DNA of 64,000 bases from the NCBI GenBank assembly GCA_963815935.1, contig CAWFIL010000008.1, positions 62,001 through 126,000 of the forward strand. The letters run 5' to 3'. Below, in pieces: positions 9,148 to 18,536 of this stretch. Below the pieces are notes generated by a model that made no database searches, was not told the DNA's origin, and saw nothing but the letters and a program-made list of their open reading frames with translations. The position numbers and the translations under genes are program-made. This DNA is from JARIHD01 sp963815935. Its GTDB lineage: Bacteria; Patescibacteriota; Saccharimonadia; Saccharimonadales; UBA4665. Every line of letters starts with the position of its first letter. Positions within the stretch are counted from its first letter, which is position 1.

Positions 9148-10490
9148 GCAAGCAGAAGATATGGATCGACATGACGGACCTCGATGTTTGGTCTGGCCAT
9201 ATGACGGGCGTGCAGCGTGTTATCTACCAGAATGCTAAACGGTTTGTTGAATCTGATAAGTACGACACCAAGTTTTTCGTCTTTGAACCGCATCATAAGG
9301 TGTTCTCGGAAGTTTCTTTCGCAGACATCAGTAATCGGGTGGAAGCAGCCGTCGAAGCGAGTGGGCGGGACGAAGTAGGCGGCCGTAGTCTGAAACAGCG
9401 TCTGAAGCATGCCCCGCGTGCCATTGTGCGCCGGATGCCGGCATCAGTGAAGCGTCGTGTCCCGCCCATCGTTAAGCGTGGCTTAAAGAAGAGTGCCCGC
9501 CTTGGCATCAGGACATTGCGCAATGCCAAACAGAGCATGCGGTCGGTGTCGGCGCCGTTGAACGTACGACCCATCACGTTTAGCAAGCATGATACGTTGC
9601 TTCTAATGGGTAAGACTTGGGACCTGCCTGACCTCATGCCGGCCCTTGGTAGGCTCAAGATGGAGCAGGGCTTCCGCATCGTACACCTAGTGCACGATCT
9701 GATACCCATCTTTGAGGTGCAGCTTTTTGGGCCAGGACTTTTTGAGCCGTATACCCGCAATATGTTCGAAATCTGTAGCTTAAGCGACGGCATTTTAACC
9801 AATTCCAAGGCCACAAAACAGGACGTTGAGCGTTTTTGCAAAGAACTTAATATCCCTCTACCCCCCATTATTGCTGTTCGTCTCGGTGATGATCTCTTAG
9901 ATATCGATCTTCCGGAGGATGGGCCTTCGCCAGATAAGCGCATACAGAAAGGCGAGTTCATCCTTCAAGTGGGGACTATCGAAATCCGCAAGAATCATCA
10001 GCTGGTATATATGGCCTACCGCGAAGCGGCGCTGCGGGGTATCGAGCTGCCGGCTTGGGTTGTGATGGGCAGCCAAGGCTGGCTGACTGGCGACGTGATT
10101 TGGCAGATGGAGCATGACCCACTCGTAAAGGACAAGATTGTTATTTTGCGGGGTTTCCCGGACCGTGCACGCCTATGGCTCTATCAAAACTGTAGGTTTA
10201 CCGTTTCGCCTTCAACCTATGAAGGGTGGGGTATGCCCATCGGCGAGTCCATGGCATACGGCAAGGTCTGCATAACCTCCAAGACGTCTTCGATGCCGGA
10301 GGTTGGCGGTGAATACGCAGACTACGTATCGCCTTACAACAGCGAGGAAATGCTCAGCAAGCTCGTTGAATACATGGACGATGCAGTGCTGGCTAAGCGC
10401 GAAAAACAGATACGTGCTGGCTACAAAGTGACGACCTGGGACGACACATACCAACAGGTCTCATCCTTTGTCGACCGTATTGCCCAGTAG
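9144..10490 (+). CDS. Glycosyltransferase family 4, mannosyltransferase-like
   Basis: 448 residues. The N-terminus (WIDMTDLDVWSGHMTGVQRV) and the STYEGWGMPIGESMAYG donor motif near 355 match the WbdA/mtfB-type group of family 4 enzymes. An unusual basic insertion of about 60 residues (around 80-145, rich in Arg/Lys/Pro) sits between the first strands. It may contact membrane phospholipids. Last gene of the 2465-10490 operon; ATGA overlap with the upstream gene. It ends one base before the convergent gene's stop, with no visible terminator. Confidence 0.8.
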   Translation: MSKQKIWIDMTDLDVWSGHMTGVQRVIYQNAKRFVESDKYDTKFFVFEPHHKVFSEVSFADISNRVEAAVEASGRDEVGGRSLKQRLKHAPRAIVRRMPASVKRRVPPIVKRGLKKSARLGIRTLRNAKQSMRSVSAPLNVRPITFSKHDTLLLMGKTWDLPDLMPALGRLKMEQGFRIVHLVHDLIPIFEVQLFGPGLFEPYTRNMFEICSLSDGILTNSKATKQDVERFCKELNIPLPPIIAVRLGDDLLDIDLPEDGPSPDKRIQKGEFILQVGTIEIRKNHQLVYMAYREAALRGIELPAWVVMGSQGWLTGDVIWQMEHDPLVKDKIVILRGFPDRARLWLYQNCRFTVSPSTYEGWGMPIGESMAYGKVCITSKTSSMPEVGGEYADYVSPYNSEEMLSKLVEYMDDAVLAKREKQIRAGYKVTTWDDTYQQVSSFVDRIAQ

Positions 10491-10491
10491 T

Positions 10492-12492
10492 TTAGTCAAT
10501 GACGATCAGCTTGTAGTTACCGTCAGCAGGAAGGGCTTTTTGTACGCTCGGTTTGGTAGAGTTGGTGACGATAATGTAGGTGCGCGCGTCGCGCTTAGTA
10601 TATTGCCCAAGATACTCTTCTAGCATCCAGTAGCGTTTCTGCTGGGCAAAGATACTTATGACGTGCCTTGTCGGCGATTGGTGTTGGTCAAGCTCATCCA
10701 GGAATAGATTGAACAGCATATCTTCTTCGTAGGATCTACCGGTGTACGTTACGATGTCTTGCGGACGGATGCCGTCGTCGATCAGGCTGCCGGCTGTCGA
10801 CGCTAGCTTGTGTGTAATGAGCGGGTTTGTGCCATGGGCATAGACCAGGAAGCCCCGGCCGAAGGATAGGTAGATTCCTAATGTGCCAAATAGAATGGCG
10901 CCGACATAGGCGGCCCGGAACCAACCCATGAGCAGCCCTGTCTTGTGGAGTATGTGCGTGGCAATAACCCCAACCATCATGAGGATGGTTATGTAGACTA
11001 GATAGGTTGTTTTGGTAAAATAGTAGGTTAGCTGACCGGTAGTGATGGTTTGGACTGCGTAGACCAGCATGAGCAGCAAGATGGGGCTGAAGAACAGTAG
11101 TCCCATATCCATAAGTGACTTATTACGGCTATCCGCCGCCGTTTTTTTAGTTAACAGGACGGTTGCGCCTACGATGAGCGCCAGTATTAAGACGAGATAC
11201 CGTGCATGGTCCGGAGAAGGGACGCCGCCGTCGACATTAATAAGGCCTACGCCGTTTGCTGACCTGGTGGCGGTTAGGTAAAGCTGGGGCAGTATAAGGA
11301 GCCCCGATATAATGATGGCAATCCAGGCCCAGTTATCCGCGATGAATTGTTTTAACGGGAATCGGTGCCGTGTTTCGTACATCAAACGGGCATAGGCCGC
11401 TAAGCTCTTAGATGGTTTTTCGCTTAAGGCGATGATGGCGAGCCCGGCGAAAGCTATAACCATCGACAGCTCCCAAGTATAAGCAACGCCAATACTGAAC
11501 AAGCAGGCGGCGAAGAACAGGAAGCGCTTGTTGGCTTGCTTGGTGGTGGCGTACATGACTAATGACAGTAGGGTGGCACAGAGCGTCGCTATGGTCGCCA
11601 GGAATGTTTGGCCGGCGTAGGCGATCTCGGGGTAGATGAGTGTGCCGTATATTAGAAGCGTGGTCGTTCCAATACTAATTTGTGAGATAAGCCCTAGCTT
11701 GCCGGTTGGCCTCCGCAAGTACATCACTGCCTGTGCGACCAGCTCTGCGAGCAAAGCGATAATGGCTGCATATACGAAGATCAGCTCGCTGCGATATATG
11801 AGTAATAGCTGTTTGGTGTCCGCAATCAATGCATTGGATGACGAGAGGAGGCTCCTGGCAAATAACGACAGGTTGAAGTGAAGGGCCTGCGGGTAGCCGG
11901 CAATCGGTGGATAGAGATTTAAGGTAGGATCCTTTTTTAGGTTTACATCGGTAATAATGCCTTTGTTGGCGATGTTGCCCCGATACATTTGAAAGTGGGC
12001 CGCATCGTCATATCCGAGCGTAGAGAGTTCGAGAAGGTTGCTCGTACTTGGATTGGAGAGGATGGGGTATGCAAAGAAGGCAGAGATAAAAACGACAGAA
12101 GTAATAAGCAGCCAATGAGGTTTAATGTTTGGCCGGCTGTCGTTGGCGGCCATGCCGCGTGAGCTTAAATGGGAGCCTATGAGGAGTGTGGTGACACCAT
12201 TCGCTATGACGACATAGGGTAGAAGCACGGGTATGTCAAGAATGCCGAAGGCGATTGCCAGTAGGGAGTTGAACGAGAAGAAGAGTAGTAGGCCAATAAA
12301 AAAGTGGGTGAGGTAAGACCCGTAGAATTTTTTGCCAAAGAGCGAAACGGATAGCCAGGTCCAGCTAAAGACGCTTAGTAGAAGCCCTAGAAATGAGAAT
12401 TCTGTACATGAAAGTATTGTCGCTGCGAACAATATCAAAGCATAAGAGCCTTTGAGCTTACGCAATATCTGCATTTGTTTGTTACTCCTCAA
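10492..12492 (-). CDS. Polytopic membrane protein, GT-C-like, unknown function
   Basis: 666 residues with about 13-15 hydrophobic segments and a soluble C-terminal tail of about 110 residues. Large loops after the first transmembrane helices and the overall architecture resemble GT-C glycosyltransferases or actinobacterial-type integral membrane glycan proteins, but no catalytic motif is clear. Start at 12490-12492 follows a GAGGAG Shine-Dalgarno and a TATAAA -10 about 30 nt upstream. It is convergent with the glycosyltransferase operon and downstream of the two surface-protein genes. Function is inference from context only. Confidence 0.6.
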   Translation of the reverse strand: MRSNKQMQILRKLKGSYALILFAATILSCTEFSFLGLLLSVFSWTWLSVSLFGKKFYGSYLTHFFIGLLLFFSFNSLLAIAFGILDIPVLLPYVVIANGVTTLLIGSHLSSRGMAANDSRPNIKPHWLLITSVVFISAFFAYPILSNPSTSNLLELSTLGYDDAAHFQMYRGNIANKGIITDVNLKKDPTLNLYPPIAGYPQALHFNLSLFARSLLSSSNALIADTKQLLLIYRSELIFVYAAIIALLAELVAQAVMYLRRPTGKLGLISQISIGTTTLLIYGTLIYPEIAYAGQTFLATIATLCATLLSLVMYATTKQANKRFLFFAACLFSIGVAYTWELSMVIAFAGLAIIALSEKPSKSLAAYARLMYETRHRFPLKQFIADNWAWIAIIISGLLILPQLYLTATRSANGVGLINVDGGVPSPDHARYLVLILALIVGATVLLTKKTAADSRNKSLMDMGLLFFSPILLLMLVYAVQTITTGQLTYYFTKTTYLVYITILMMVGVIATHILHKTGLLMGWFRAAYVGAILFGTLGIYLSFGRGFLVYAHGTNPLITHKLASTAGSLIDDGIRPQDIVTYTGRSYEEDMLFNLFLDELDQHQSPTRHVISIFAQQKRYWMLEEYLGQYTKRDARTYIIVTNSTKPSVQKALPADGNYKLIVID

Positions 12493-12549
12493 CCAAACTA
12501 TCTGATTTATACCTGACAGTATACCGTAAGTCGTGGGGCTGAGGAACCG

Positions 12550-14748
12550 CTAGGGGACGGTGACCTGCTGCCAAACCATTCCGTTCATCCACCAGGCGAA
12601 TCCTGGGGCGTATTCTAGGACAGGTTGGAAGTGCTCGTCGTAGTTGCCAGATGCAATGTCTGCCGGTACGGTAATCGGGAAGTTGAACTCGGCAATCTGT
12701 CCAGGCTGGACTACATGCTGGTCGGCGGCAAGGGTGGTGTTGTCGCTCTCGTAGACCTTCGAAAATACCTTAAGCGGCCTGCTTGACGTTGTCCACTGGG
12801 CGTTGAATGGGCTTCCGCGGTTGACTGGCCAGCTGGTAGCAAAGTGAACCGGGTAAAGGCCTCCACTCCAGGAGAAGTCATCGTACCATTTTGCGTTCCC
12901 AGTGTTTTTAAGCCTGTAGTACATAGTGCCTGATTGGCCTTTCTGAACGACCAGGTAATCGCTTTGCGATACGTAGCTCGCCTGGAAATGAGCACCGGTT
13001 ATGGTGATGTCCTGATAGCCACCCCCTCCGCTCACGGGGAAGTCACGGGCGCCTTCGCGTATAAGACCGAAGTATTCACGATATTTGCCGGGGCTTTGTT
13101 GCAGTTTGCTGGTGATATTGAATTCAAATCTGGCGCTCTGCCCCGGTTGGACAGCATGCTGGTCGGCGGCCAGCGTCGTGCCGTCGGCCTCGTAGACTTT
13201 TGAGAAAACCGTTACCGGTCTACTTATAGATGTCCAGCCAGAGGTTACGAAGCCGCTGCCACGGTTTATCGGGCCCATGCCTGCTAGCACGACTGGAAAA
13301 TCGTCATGGGCTGCAGCAGTCGTTGCGTCATACCACGTGCTTGTGCCGACGTTTTTGTAGACGAAGAACATGCTTGAACGCTCATTCTGCGCTAGAACTG
13401 GATAGCTGCTTTGGTATTGGTATGCCGCTTGGACCGAGCTCTGTACCGTAATGACCATGTGTACGGTGTCTGCTCCCATAAACCAGGACGATCCGGGCGC
13501 GCCTTCTCGAATGGGCAGGAAATATTCCTTATAGGTGCCAGGATACAGATCCTTCGGCACCTGGATGGGGATGTCGTATTTGGCAATCTGTCCCGGTTGC
13601 ACGACGTGCTGGCTGGCCGCCAACGTAACCCCATCGGATTCATAAACCGCGGTAAAGGTTGTTGCCGGCCGGCTTACAGAAGGCCAGGCAGGGGTTGCGA
13701 ATCCACTTGCACGGTTAACGGGCTGGAATGTCGCTAGTACGGTAGGGGGTGTTGTGGGGCCGACTGCTAAGCTGTCGTACCAGGGGAGATTGCCATTGTT
13801 TTTGTACTGCAATGTAATCGTAGCTGTCTGTCCCTGTTTTAGGGTGGGGTAGCTACTTTGCGAGTAGTAGTCAGCCCGGTAGAACGGGGCTTGAGTCGGG
13901 CCGAAGTACTGTTCGAATATTGCTACAAAGTTTTGGTTTCCATGAAAATGCGGGGTATACCAGTACAAGGCGGCAGTTGCGCCGGTGTCCATGTGTACTG
14001 CTGTGTTGTCGATGGTCTTGTACCCGTCATAGTAGACGGCTGTACCGCTAGGGCAGGTCTTGAAGGTTCCTTGCGTCATGGGACCGCTGTAACAGCTGGC
14101 CTTATCATCGGAGTTATCCCAGTTCCCCCGGATTATCGCCCATCCGACATTGCCGAGGGATCTCTGTTGGCCGAATTTAAGCAGCCAAGCGGCACGAATC
14201 ACCTGTTGCGAGAATCCTGCCTTTGTGGAGCTGTTTACGCAAATGCCGCTTACGGAGGTGTAAGTAGTGCCGTTCCGGGTGTATAAATTGAGACCAGAAT
14301 AACTGTAGCTAGTTCCTCCATCAGGACAACCGTACCCAGCAGCCTTGGAAATGGTATTTGTAGTGCAGTCGGTGCTGGTAATAAGGCTCTGCTCTTTTTG
14401 AAGCGTCGAAAGGATCACCTGCGGGTTGATGTCGTATGCCTGGGCGGCGTCGTAAATAACACGCCCGGCGCTTACGTTGCCTCCGTACTGGTAGCCACTC
14501 GATGAGGAGTACCCAATGGGGTCCGGGGCACTGAAGCCGCTATTTGTACTAATGCAGCTACCTTTGTCGTTTAGGAGCGCATCAATCTGAGTGGCCGTCA
14601 TGCTGTCTTTATTGTTGAAGATATAATCGTCAACCAGGCGGTTTTGATCGAAAAGCGCGTAAGCTGAAGCGGCGTGCATCACTAGTACTGTGACGGTCAA
14701 CGCGAACGATGATAGTGAGGCTATGAATAGTTTTTTTCGTTTGATCAT
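12550..14748 (-). CDS. Secreted protein: lysozyme-like N-domain plus three Ig-like repeats
   Basis: 732 residues with a clear signal peptide (basic start, hydrophobic core, cut near residue 31 after ASAYA). Residues about 35-290 contain NPQVILSTLQKEQSLIT, an AAGYGCPDGG block and ATAALYWYTPH. This pattern is seen in actinobacterial lysozyme-like/SLT-fold surface proteins, where the Glu of the QKEQ segment would be the candidate catalytic acid. Residues about 295-732 hold three repeats of roughly 130-145 residues (SSYPxL...G, KNxGxxxWYD, PVNR, QHxVQPGQ, PGxYxEYF) resembling NBR1-like Ig domains. Even-numbered, paired Cys suggest disulphides. Likely cell-wall remodelling or host-surface attachment. 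The stop-start overlap at 14745 couples it to the upstream gene. Confidence 0.7.
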   Translation of the reverse strand: MIKRKKLFIASLSSFALTVTVLVMHAASAYALFDQNRLVDDYIFNNKDSMTATQIDALLNDKGSCISTNSGFSAPDPIGYSSSSGYQYGGNVSAGRVIYDAAQAYDINPQVILSTLQKEQSLITSTDCTTNTISKAAGYGCPDGGTSYSYSGLNLYTRNGTTYTSVSGICVNSSTKAGFSQQVIRAAWLLKFGQQRSLGNVGWAIIRGNWDNSDDKASCYSGPMTQGTFKTCPSGTAVYYDGYKTIDNTAVHMDTGATAALYWYTPHFHGNQNFVAIFEQYFGPTQAPFYRADYYSQSSYPTLKQGQTATITLQYKNNGNLPWYDSLAVGPTTPPTVLATFQPVNRASGFATPAWPSVSRPATTFTAVYESDGVTLAASQHVVQPGQIAKYDIPIQVPKDLYPGTYKEYFLPIREGAPGSSWFMGADTVHMVITVQSSVQAAYQYQSSYPVLAQNERSSMFFVYKNVGTSTWYDATTAAAHDDFPVVLAGMGPINRGSGFVTSGWTSISRPVTVFSKVYEADGTTLAADQHAVQPGQSARFEFNITSKLQQSPGKYREYFGLIREGARDFPVSGGGGYQDITITGAHFQASYVSQSDYLVVQKGQSGTMYYRLKNTGNAKWYDDFSWSGGLYPVHFATSWPVNRGSPFNAQWTTSSRPLKVFSKVYESDNTTLAADQHVVQPGQIAEFNFPITVPADIASGNYDEHFQPVLEYAPGFAWWMNGMVWQQVTVP

Positions 14749-15347
14749 GGAGTTACTTCTAAGTTAAGTGCATCATCTGCTGTTTTGGCCTGGCTGCCCA
14801 GCTGGGCTTTGGCTCGTATTTTCCAGGTCCCGATCGTGAGCCCGATGTCTTTCGGACTCCAGGTCCAGTAGGCTGCGCCACCGTCGTCGGTCGTTTGTGG
14901 TGTGAGCTCTATTGTCTTGCCACCGTTAGTAAAGATAACTTGGCACGTGGCTTTGGGCGTCGTCTCACACGTTGAGCCAATCGGTGGGTTGGACACCAAT
15001 GAGAAGCGGTGTGTACTTACAAAATTACCGGTCGGCTGTATGAGGGTTGTTTCAGGTGCGACGGGCGTATCTGATTGGCCCTTTGTGTCCTTCGATGTAT
15101 CGTCACCTTCGCCCGGGTTGTTATTCGTGTTAACGTTGGGCTGGTTTGATTGGCTGCTCTGGTTGCCCTCGCCCTTGGTGTATTGGTTGGACGTATGCGG
15201 AGTGTAGGCCTTTTTGTGAAAGAGCGTCGTAATGTCGGTCAGCTCAAGGACAGTAATAAGTGCAATAACTCCGAGGAGGGCGAGGGCAATGACCCAGTAG
15301 AGTTTTTTCGTTCTTTTTTGCTGGATTTTTTTGTTTCTATATGACAT
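14745..15347 (-). CDS. Membrane-anchored protein with Ser/Asn/Gly-rich linker and Ig-like domain
   Basis: 200 residues: a very basic cytoplasmic N-terminus (about 1-16), one membrane helix (about 17-38), a low-complexity linker rich in Asn, Ser, Gln, Gly and Thr (about 45-98), then a C-terminal beta domain of about 100 residues with two Cys (CETTPKATC) and TYWTW-like strands. AGGGG Shine-Dalgarno precedes the ATG. Its stop overlaps the start of the lysozyme-like protein by 4 nt, so the two are probably made together and may act together outside the membrane. No family recognised. Confidence 0.6.
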   Translation of the reverse strand: MSYRNKKIQQKRTKKLYWVIALALLGVIALITVLELTDITTLFHKKAYTPHTSNQYTKGEGNQSSQSNQPNVNTNNNPGEGDDTSKDTKGQSDTPVAPETTLIQPTGNFVSTHRFSLVSNPPIGSTCETTPKATCQVIFTNGGKTIELTPQTTDDGGAAYWTWSPKDIGLTIGTWKIRAKAQLGSQAKTADDALNLEVTP

Positions 15348-15462
15348 CGTGCTGGCCCCTTAGGCCTTTCTTAAACTTTAGCATATTGACGCACTTACGA
15401 CAAGGTTTGGAGATAGAAAATACTACAATAGAGCATGCTATGATAGAGACAACAAACAACGT

Positions 15463-16635
15463 ATGAGCAAAGAAGAACACAGCAGGAAGAATCGAAAGAT
15501 CGGCGTATTTTGCGGCTATTATTTGCCGCATCTCGGTGGTGTCGAAAGGTATGTCGACAAGCTTTCAGCGGCATTGATGAAGCTGGGTTACGAGATCGTA
15601 ATTGTTACATCAAACCACGACAACCTCCCGGACGTAGAGGATACAGGCGGCCGCAAAGTATACAGGCTCCCTATCCGCAACCTTGCCAAGAACCGCTACC
15701 CAATTCCGCTAAAGAATGATGTGTACCACAAGCTGATTGCCGATATAGAGGCGGAGGGTATCGACGTCTTCTTGCTTAATACCCGCTTTCATTTGCCAAG
15801 TCTAATTGGTGCGCAAATGGGCAGCCGTCTCGGTAAACCAGTCATGCTGATTGAGCATGGTACGGGTCACTTCACGGTCAATAATCGTTTCCTTGATTAT
15901 TTTGGAAAACTATATGAGCATCTTTTGACGTGGCGCATAAAAAAGAATGTTGATCGTTTTTATGGTGTGTCGGCCGCCTGCAATGATTGGCTGAAGCATT
16001 TCGGGATCAAGGCAGCGGGGGTTTTCTACAACTCCATTGATGCGGCTGACGGTAAGCAGGCCAAGGATTTTTATCGGGCCACCTACGGTAAAGACACCTT
16101 AGTTATTTCATATGCCGGCCGTCTCATAAAAGAGAAGGGCGTCCTGAACCTATTGCAGGCCTTTTCTACCGCCGCCAAGCATAACCCCGGGTTGAAGATG
16201 AAGCTGCTTATTGCTGGCGACGGTCCATTGTTCGACGACATACAGCAGCATTATCAGGATACCTCGATAGAGCTCATGGGCCGCCTTGATTTCGAGCATA
16301 TGCTGGCGCTCTACAATCGGACCGATATTTTCGTCTATCCGTCGCTGTACCCCGAAGGGTTGCCGACATCGATTCTGGAAGCCGGTCTTATGGGTTGTGC
16401 GGTTATTGCCACGCCAAGAGGCGGTACTGCCGAGGTAATCGAAACCGGCAAGCATGGTATAATTACCGATGGAAGTCCCAAGCAATTGTCTGAGGCGATT
16501 GAGCGTTTGTCTGCAAATGCCCAAGAGAGGAAAGATCTTGCCAGTGCGTTGAAGCGTCGAGTGGAGGATGTGTTCAACTGGAAAGCTGTCGCCGAGGAAG
16601 TTGATAGGGAAATTAATAACTTGAATGCAGGGTAG
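15463..16635 (+). CDS. Glycosyltransferase family 4
   Basis: 390 residues with a canonical GT4 layout: GYYLPHLGGVERYVDKLSAAL at the N-terminus, SYAGRLIKEKGVLNLLQAF opening the donor domain, and PEGLPTSILEAGLMGCAVIAT near residue 296. It begins a second three-gene glycan operon (15463-18514) divergent from the surface-protein genes. No Shine-Dalgarno; a TATGAT -10-like box lies about 20 nt upstream. Donor and acceptor not predictable. Confidence 0.85.
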   Translation: MSKEEHSRKNRKIGVFCGYYLPHLGGVERYVDKLSAALMKLGYEIVIVTSNHDNLPDVEDTGGRKVYRLPIRNLAKNRYPIPLKNDVYHKLIADIEAEGIDVFLLNTRFHLPSLIGAQMGSRLGKPVMLIEHGTGHFTVNNRFLDYFGKLYEHLLTWRIKKNVDRFYGVSAACNDWLKHFGIKAAGVFYNSIDAADGKQAKDFYRATYGKDTLVISYAGRLIKEKGVLNLLQAFSTAAKHNPGLKMKLLIAGDGPLFDDIQQHYQDTSIELMGRLDFEHMLALYNRTDIFVYPSLYPEGLPTSILEAGLMGCAVIATPRGGTAEVIETGKHGIITDGSPKQLSEAIERLSANAQERKDLASALKRRVEDVFNWKAVAEEVDREINNLNAG

Positions 16636-16641
16636 AGGCAG

Positions 16642-17715
16642 ATGCAAAAGGTACGAATAGCAGTTATTGGTGCGGGTAATATTTCAAACACACGGCACAT
16701 CCCAGCCCTTAAGAAAGTTAAAGAAGCGGAGATTGTGGGTGTGCTCAGCAATAAGCTTGAGCGCGCTGAAAGCACCGCTGCAAAGTGGCATATCCCGGAA
16801 TTCGCTCAGCTTACCGGTAAGCTCGATAAAGACGTAGCTGCCCTCAAAAAAGATGCTTGGTTTGATAGTGTGGACGCCGTGGTTATCGGTGCGCCGCCGC
16901 ACCATCATTATGAGTTAGTGAAAATGGCGCTGGAATTAGGCAAACACGTGTTGGTTGAGAAGCCAATGATGATGAATAAAGCCGAATGTGATGAGTTGAT
17001 TGCGTTGGCAAGGAAAAGTAAGAAAATTTTCTACGTCATGCATAACTTCCAATACGCTGATAAAATGCTCAAATTAAATGAGATTATCGATTCGAAGCGA
17101 TACGGCGAGATTAAATCTATTACTGAGGTGCAATTCACTAACCACGATCGCCGCCTGCCGGAATGGTACAACGATCTTCCGATGGGCCTGTTCTACGATG
17201 AGGCCGCTCACTTCATGTATCTGTTAGAGCGTCATGGCGGCAAACTCACTATTAATAATATCTACGCCGTCTACGACGAAGATAAGTCAGCACAGACACC
17301 TCAAACCCTAACTGTTAATGCTAGGGCGGGCAAGATTCCTGTAACCATGATGCTCGATTTCCACTCCCCGGTTTGTGAGTGGTACTACATTGTTAACTTC
17401 AATAAGCATATCTGTATCTATGACTTCTTTAAAGATATCCTGATTACCATTCCTACTGACAACGAGCACCTTGCTGCTGACATTTTGCGCAATTCCGGTA
17501 AGTACACATGGCAATACTGGTCGCAGTTTATCGCCAATGGCATAAAGATGTACACCGGCAACCTACTTTATGGTCACGATGTAGTACTGCGTAGTTTTGT
17601 GCTTGCTTCGAAGGGTGAAGCGCCCGACAAGCACCTGACCGCAGAGAATGGCCTCGCAAACGTTGTCGCCATCAATGATATAGTCGCCGCTGCGAATCGA
17701 AGAGAAAGTAAGTAA
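16642..17715 (+). CDS. Gfo/Idh/MocA family sugar oxidoreductase
   Basis: 357 residues. The Rossmann motif AVIGAGNIS lies at the N-terminus, GAPPHHHYELVKMAL and the signature VLVEKPMMM (about 103) follow, with the EKP catalytic lysine intact, then the alpha/beta C-domain with DEAAHFMYLLE. The family oxidises or reduces sugars and cyclitols with NAD(P), often nucleotide sugars in glycan loci. AGAGGCAG precedes the start 6 nt after the upstream stop. Probably makes a modified sugar for the surface glycan. Confidence 0.82.
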   Translation: MQKVRIAVIGAGNISNTRHIPALKKVKEAEIVGVLSNKLERAESTAAKWHIPEFAQLTGKLDKDVAALKKDAWFDSVDAVVIGAPPHHHYELVKMALELGKHVLVEKPMMMNKAECDELIALARKSKKIFYVMHNFQYADKMLKLNEIIDSKRYGEIKSITEVQFTNHDRRLPEWYNDLPMGLFYDEAAHFMYLLERHGGKLTINNIYAVYDEDKSAQTPQTLTVNARAGKIPVTMMLDFHSPVCEWYYIVNFNKHICIYDFFKDILITIPTDNEHLAADILRNSGKYTWQYWSQFIANGIKMYTGNLLYGHDVVLRSFVLASKGEAPDKHLTAENGLANVVAINDIVAAANRRESK

Positions 17716-17725
17716 GGAGTCACCC

Positions 17726-18514
17726 ATGGGCGAGTTGTACAACGTCTTTTTAAATAATAACCACACAACGAGGCAGGAAAAGATTCTATTGAACTTTAAC
17801 TACCAAGTTGTTGGGTCGATCATTAAGCGGTTGAAGCCAGGCAGGAAGAAAACCATTGAGATTCTTGAGCTGGGTGTCGGCAAGGGGTATTTCGCCCAGG
17901 CTTGCTACAGCTACAACGAAAAGCACGACGCTAAGATTGTATATAGTGCCTTTGACCGCAACAAGGATATGCTCGACAACCTTAAGAATTACGACAAGAC
18001 GGTCCAGACCTTTAGCGGTGAATTGCCCGATCTGACCATCAAATCGAACAAAAAATTTGATGTTGTCTATTGTGCTTTTGTGATAGAACACCTAAAGGGT
18101 GGCTTGGAAGCTTACGAAGTGATCAATAACATCAAGAAAATTCTTAAAGACGACGGTCTGATAATATTCTTCACTCCAAACGCATTGAGCCAGGGGTACG
18201 AATTTTACAACATTGACTATACCCACTCGTATCCCACGACGGCCCGAAACATCACTATGGCATTCAATGACTGCAGTATAACTGATGTGACGTGTTTAAA
18301 GATTAATGGTCTTTGCACGTACAAACATTTCGAGAATCAGGCTTTACGCATTCTACACAAGTTTGTTTTCTCTTTCTACAGTTACCGGCTATTCTCTATA
18401 CTGGCGCGGCCGTTTTACCGAACCCCGCTGTATGGGCTAAACAACTTTTTCTATCAGGTTTTCTGCTTCTTCAAAGAAGAAAACCTTATGTTTATTGCTA
18501 AAAAAGAACGGTAG
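17726..18514 (+). CDS. Class I SAM-dependent methyltransferase
   Basis: 262 residues. SAM motif I IEILELGVGKGYFAQA is near residues 46-61, then SAFDRNKDML (motif II) and DVVYCAFVIEHLKGG (motif IV region). The C-terminal 80 residues are hydrophobic and aromatic, suggesting membrane association. A GGAG Shine-Dalgarno sits before the ATG. It ends inside the stem of a bidirectional terminator. Likely modifies a sugar or lipid-linked intermediate; could alternatively be a ubiquinone-biosynthesis-like paralogue, but the glycan context argues against this. Confidence 0.78.
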   Translation: MGELYNVFLNNNHTTRQEKILLNFNYQVVGSIIKRLKPGRKKTIEILELGVGKGYFAQACYSYNEKHDAKIVYSAFDRNKDMLDNLKNYDKTVQTFSGELPDLTIKSNKKFDVVYCAFVIEHLKGGLEAYEVINNIKKILKDDGLIIFFTPNALSQGYEFYNIDYTHSYPTTARNITMAFNDCSITDVTCLKINGLCTYKHFENQALRILHKFVFSFYSYRLFSILARPFYRTPLYGLNNFFYQVFCFFKEENLMFIAKKER

Positions 18515-18536
18515 GCTGTCGGCCTACCGTTTTATT
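18507..18536. terminator. Bidirectional intrinsic terminator containing both stop codons
   Basis: Perfect 10-bp stem AACGGTAGGC / GCCTACCGTT with loop TGTCG, followed by TTATTA on plus and an A-rich run upstream (T-run on minus). The stop codons of both converging genes lie inside the stem. Confidence 0.85.

Noticed and set aside
10491..10491. Terminator between the converging genes at 10490/10492
   Set aside because: The stops are adjacent and no stem with T-run is present; the genes may be read through from both sides.
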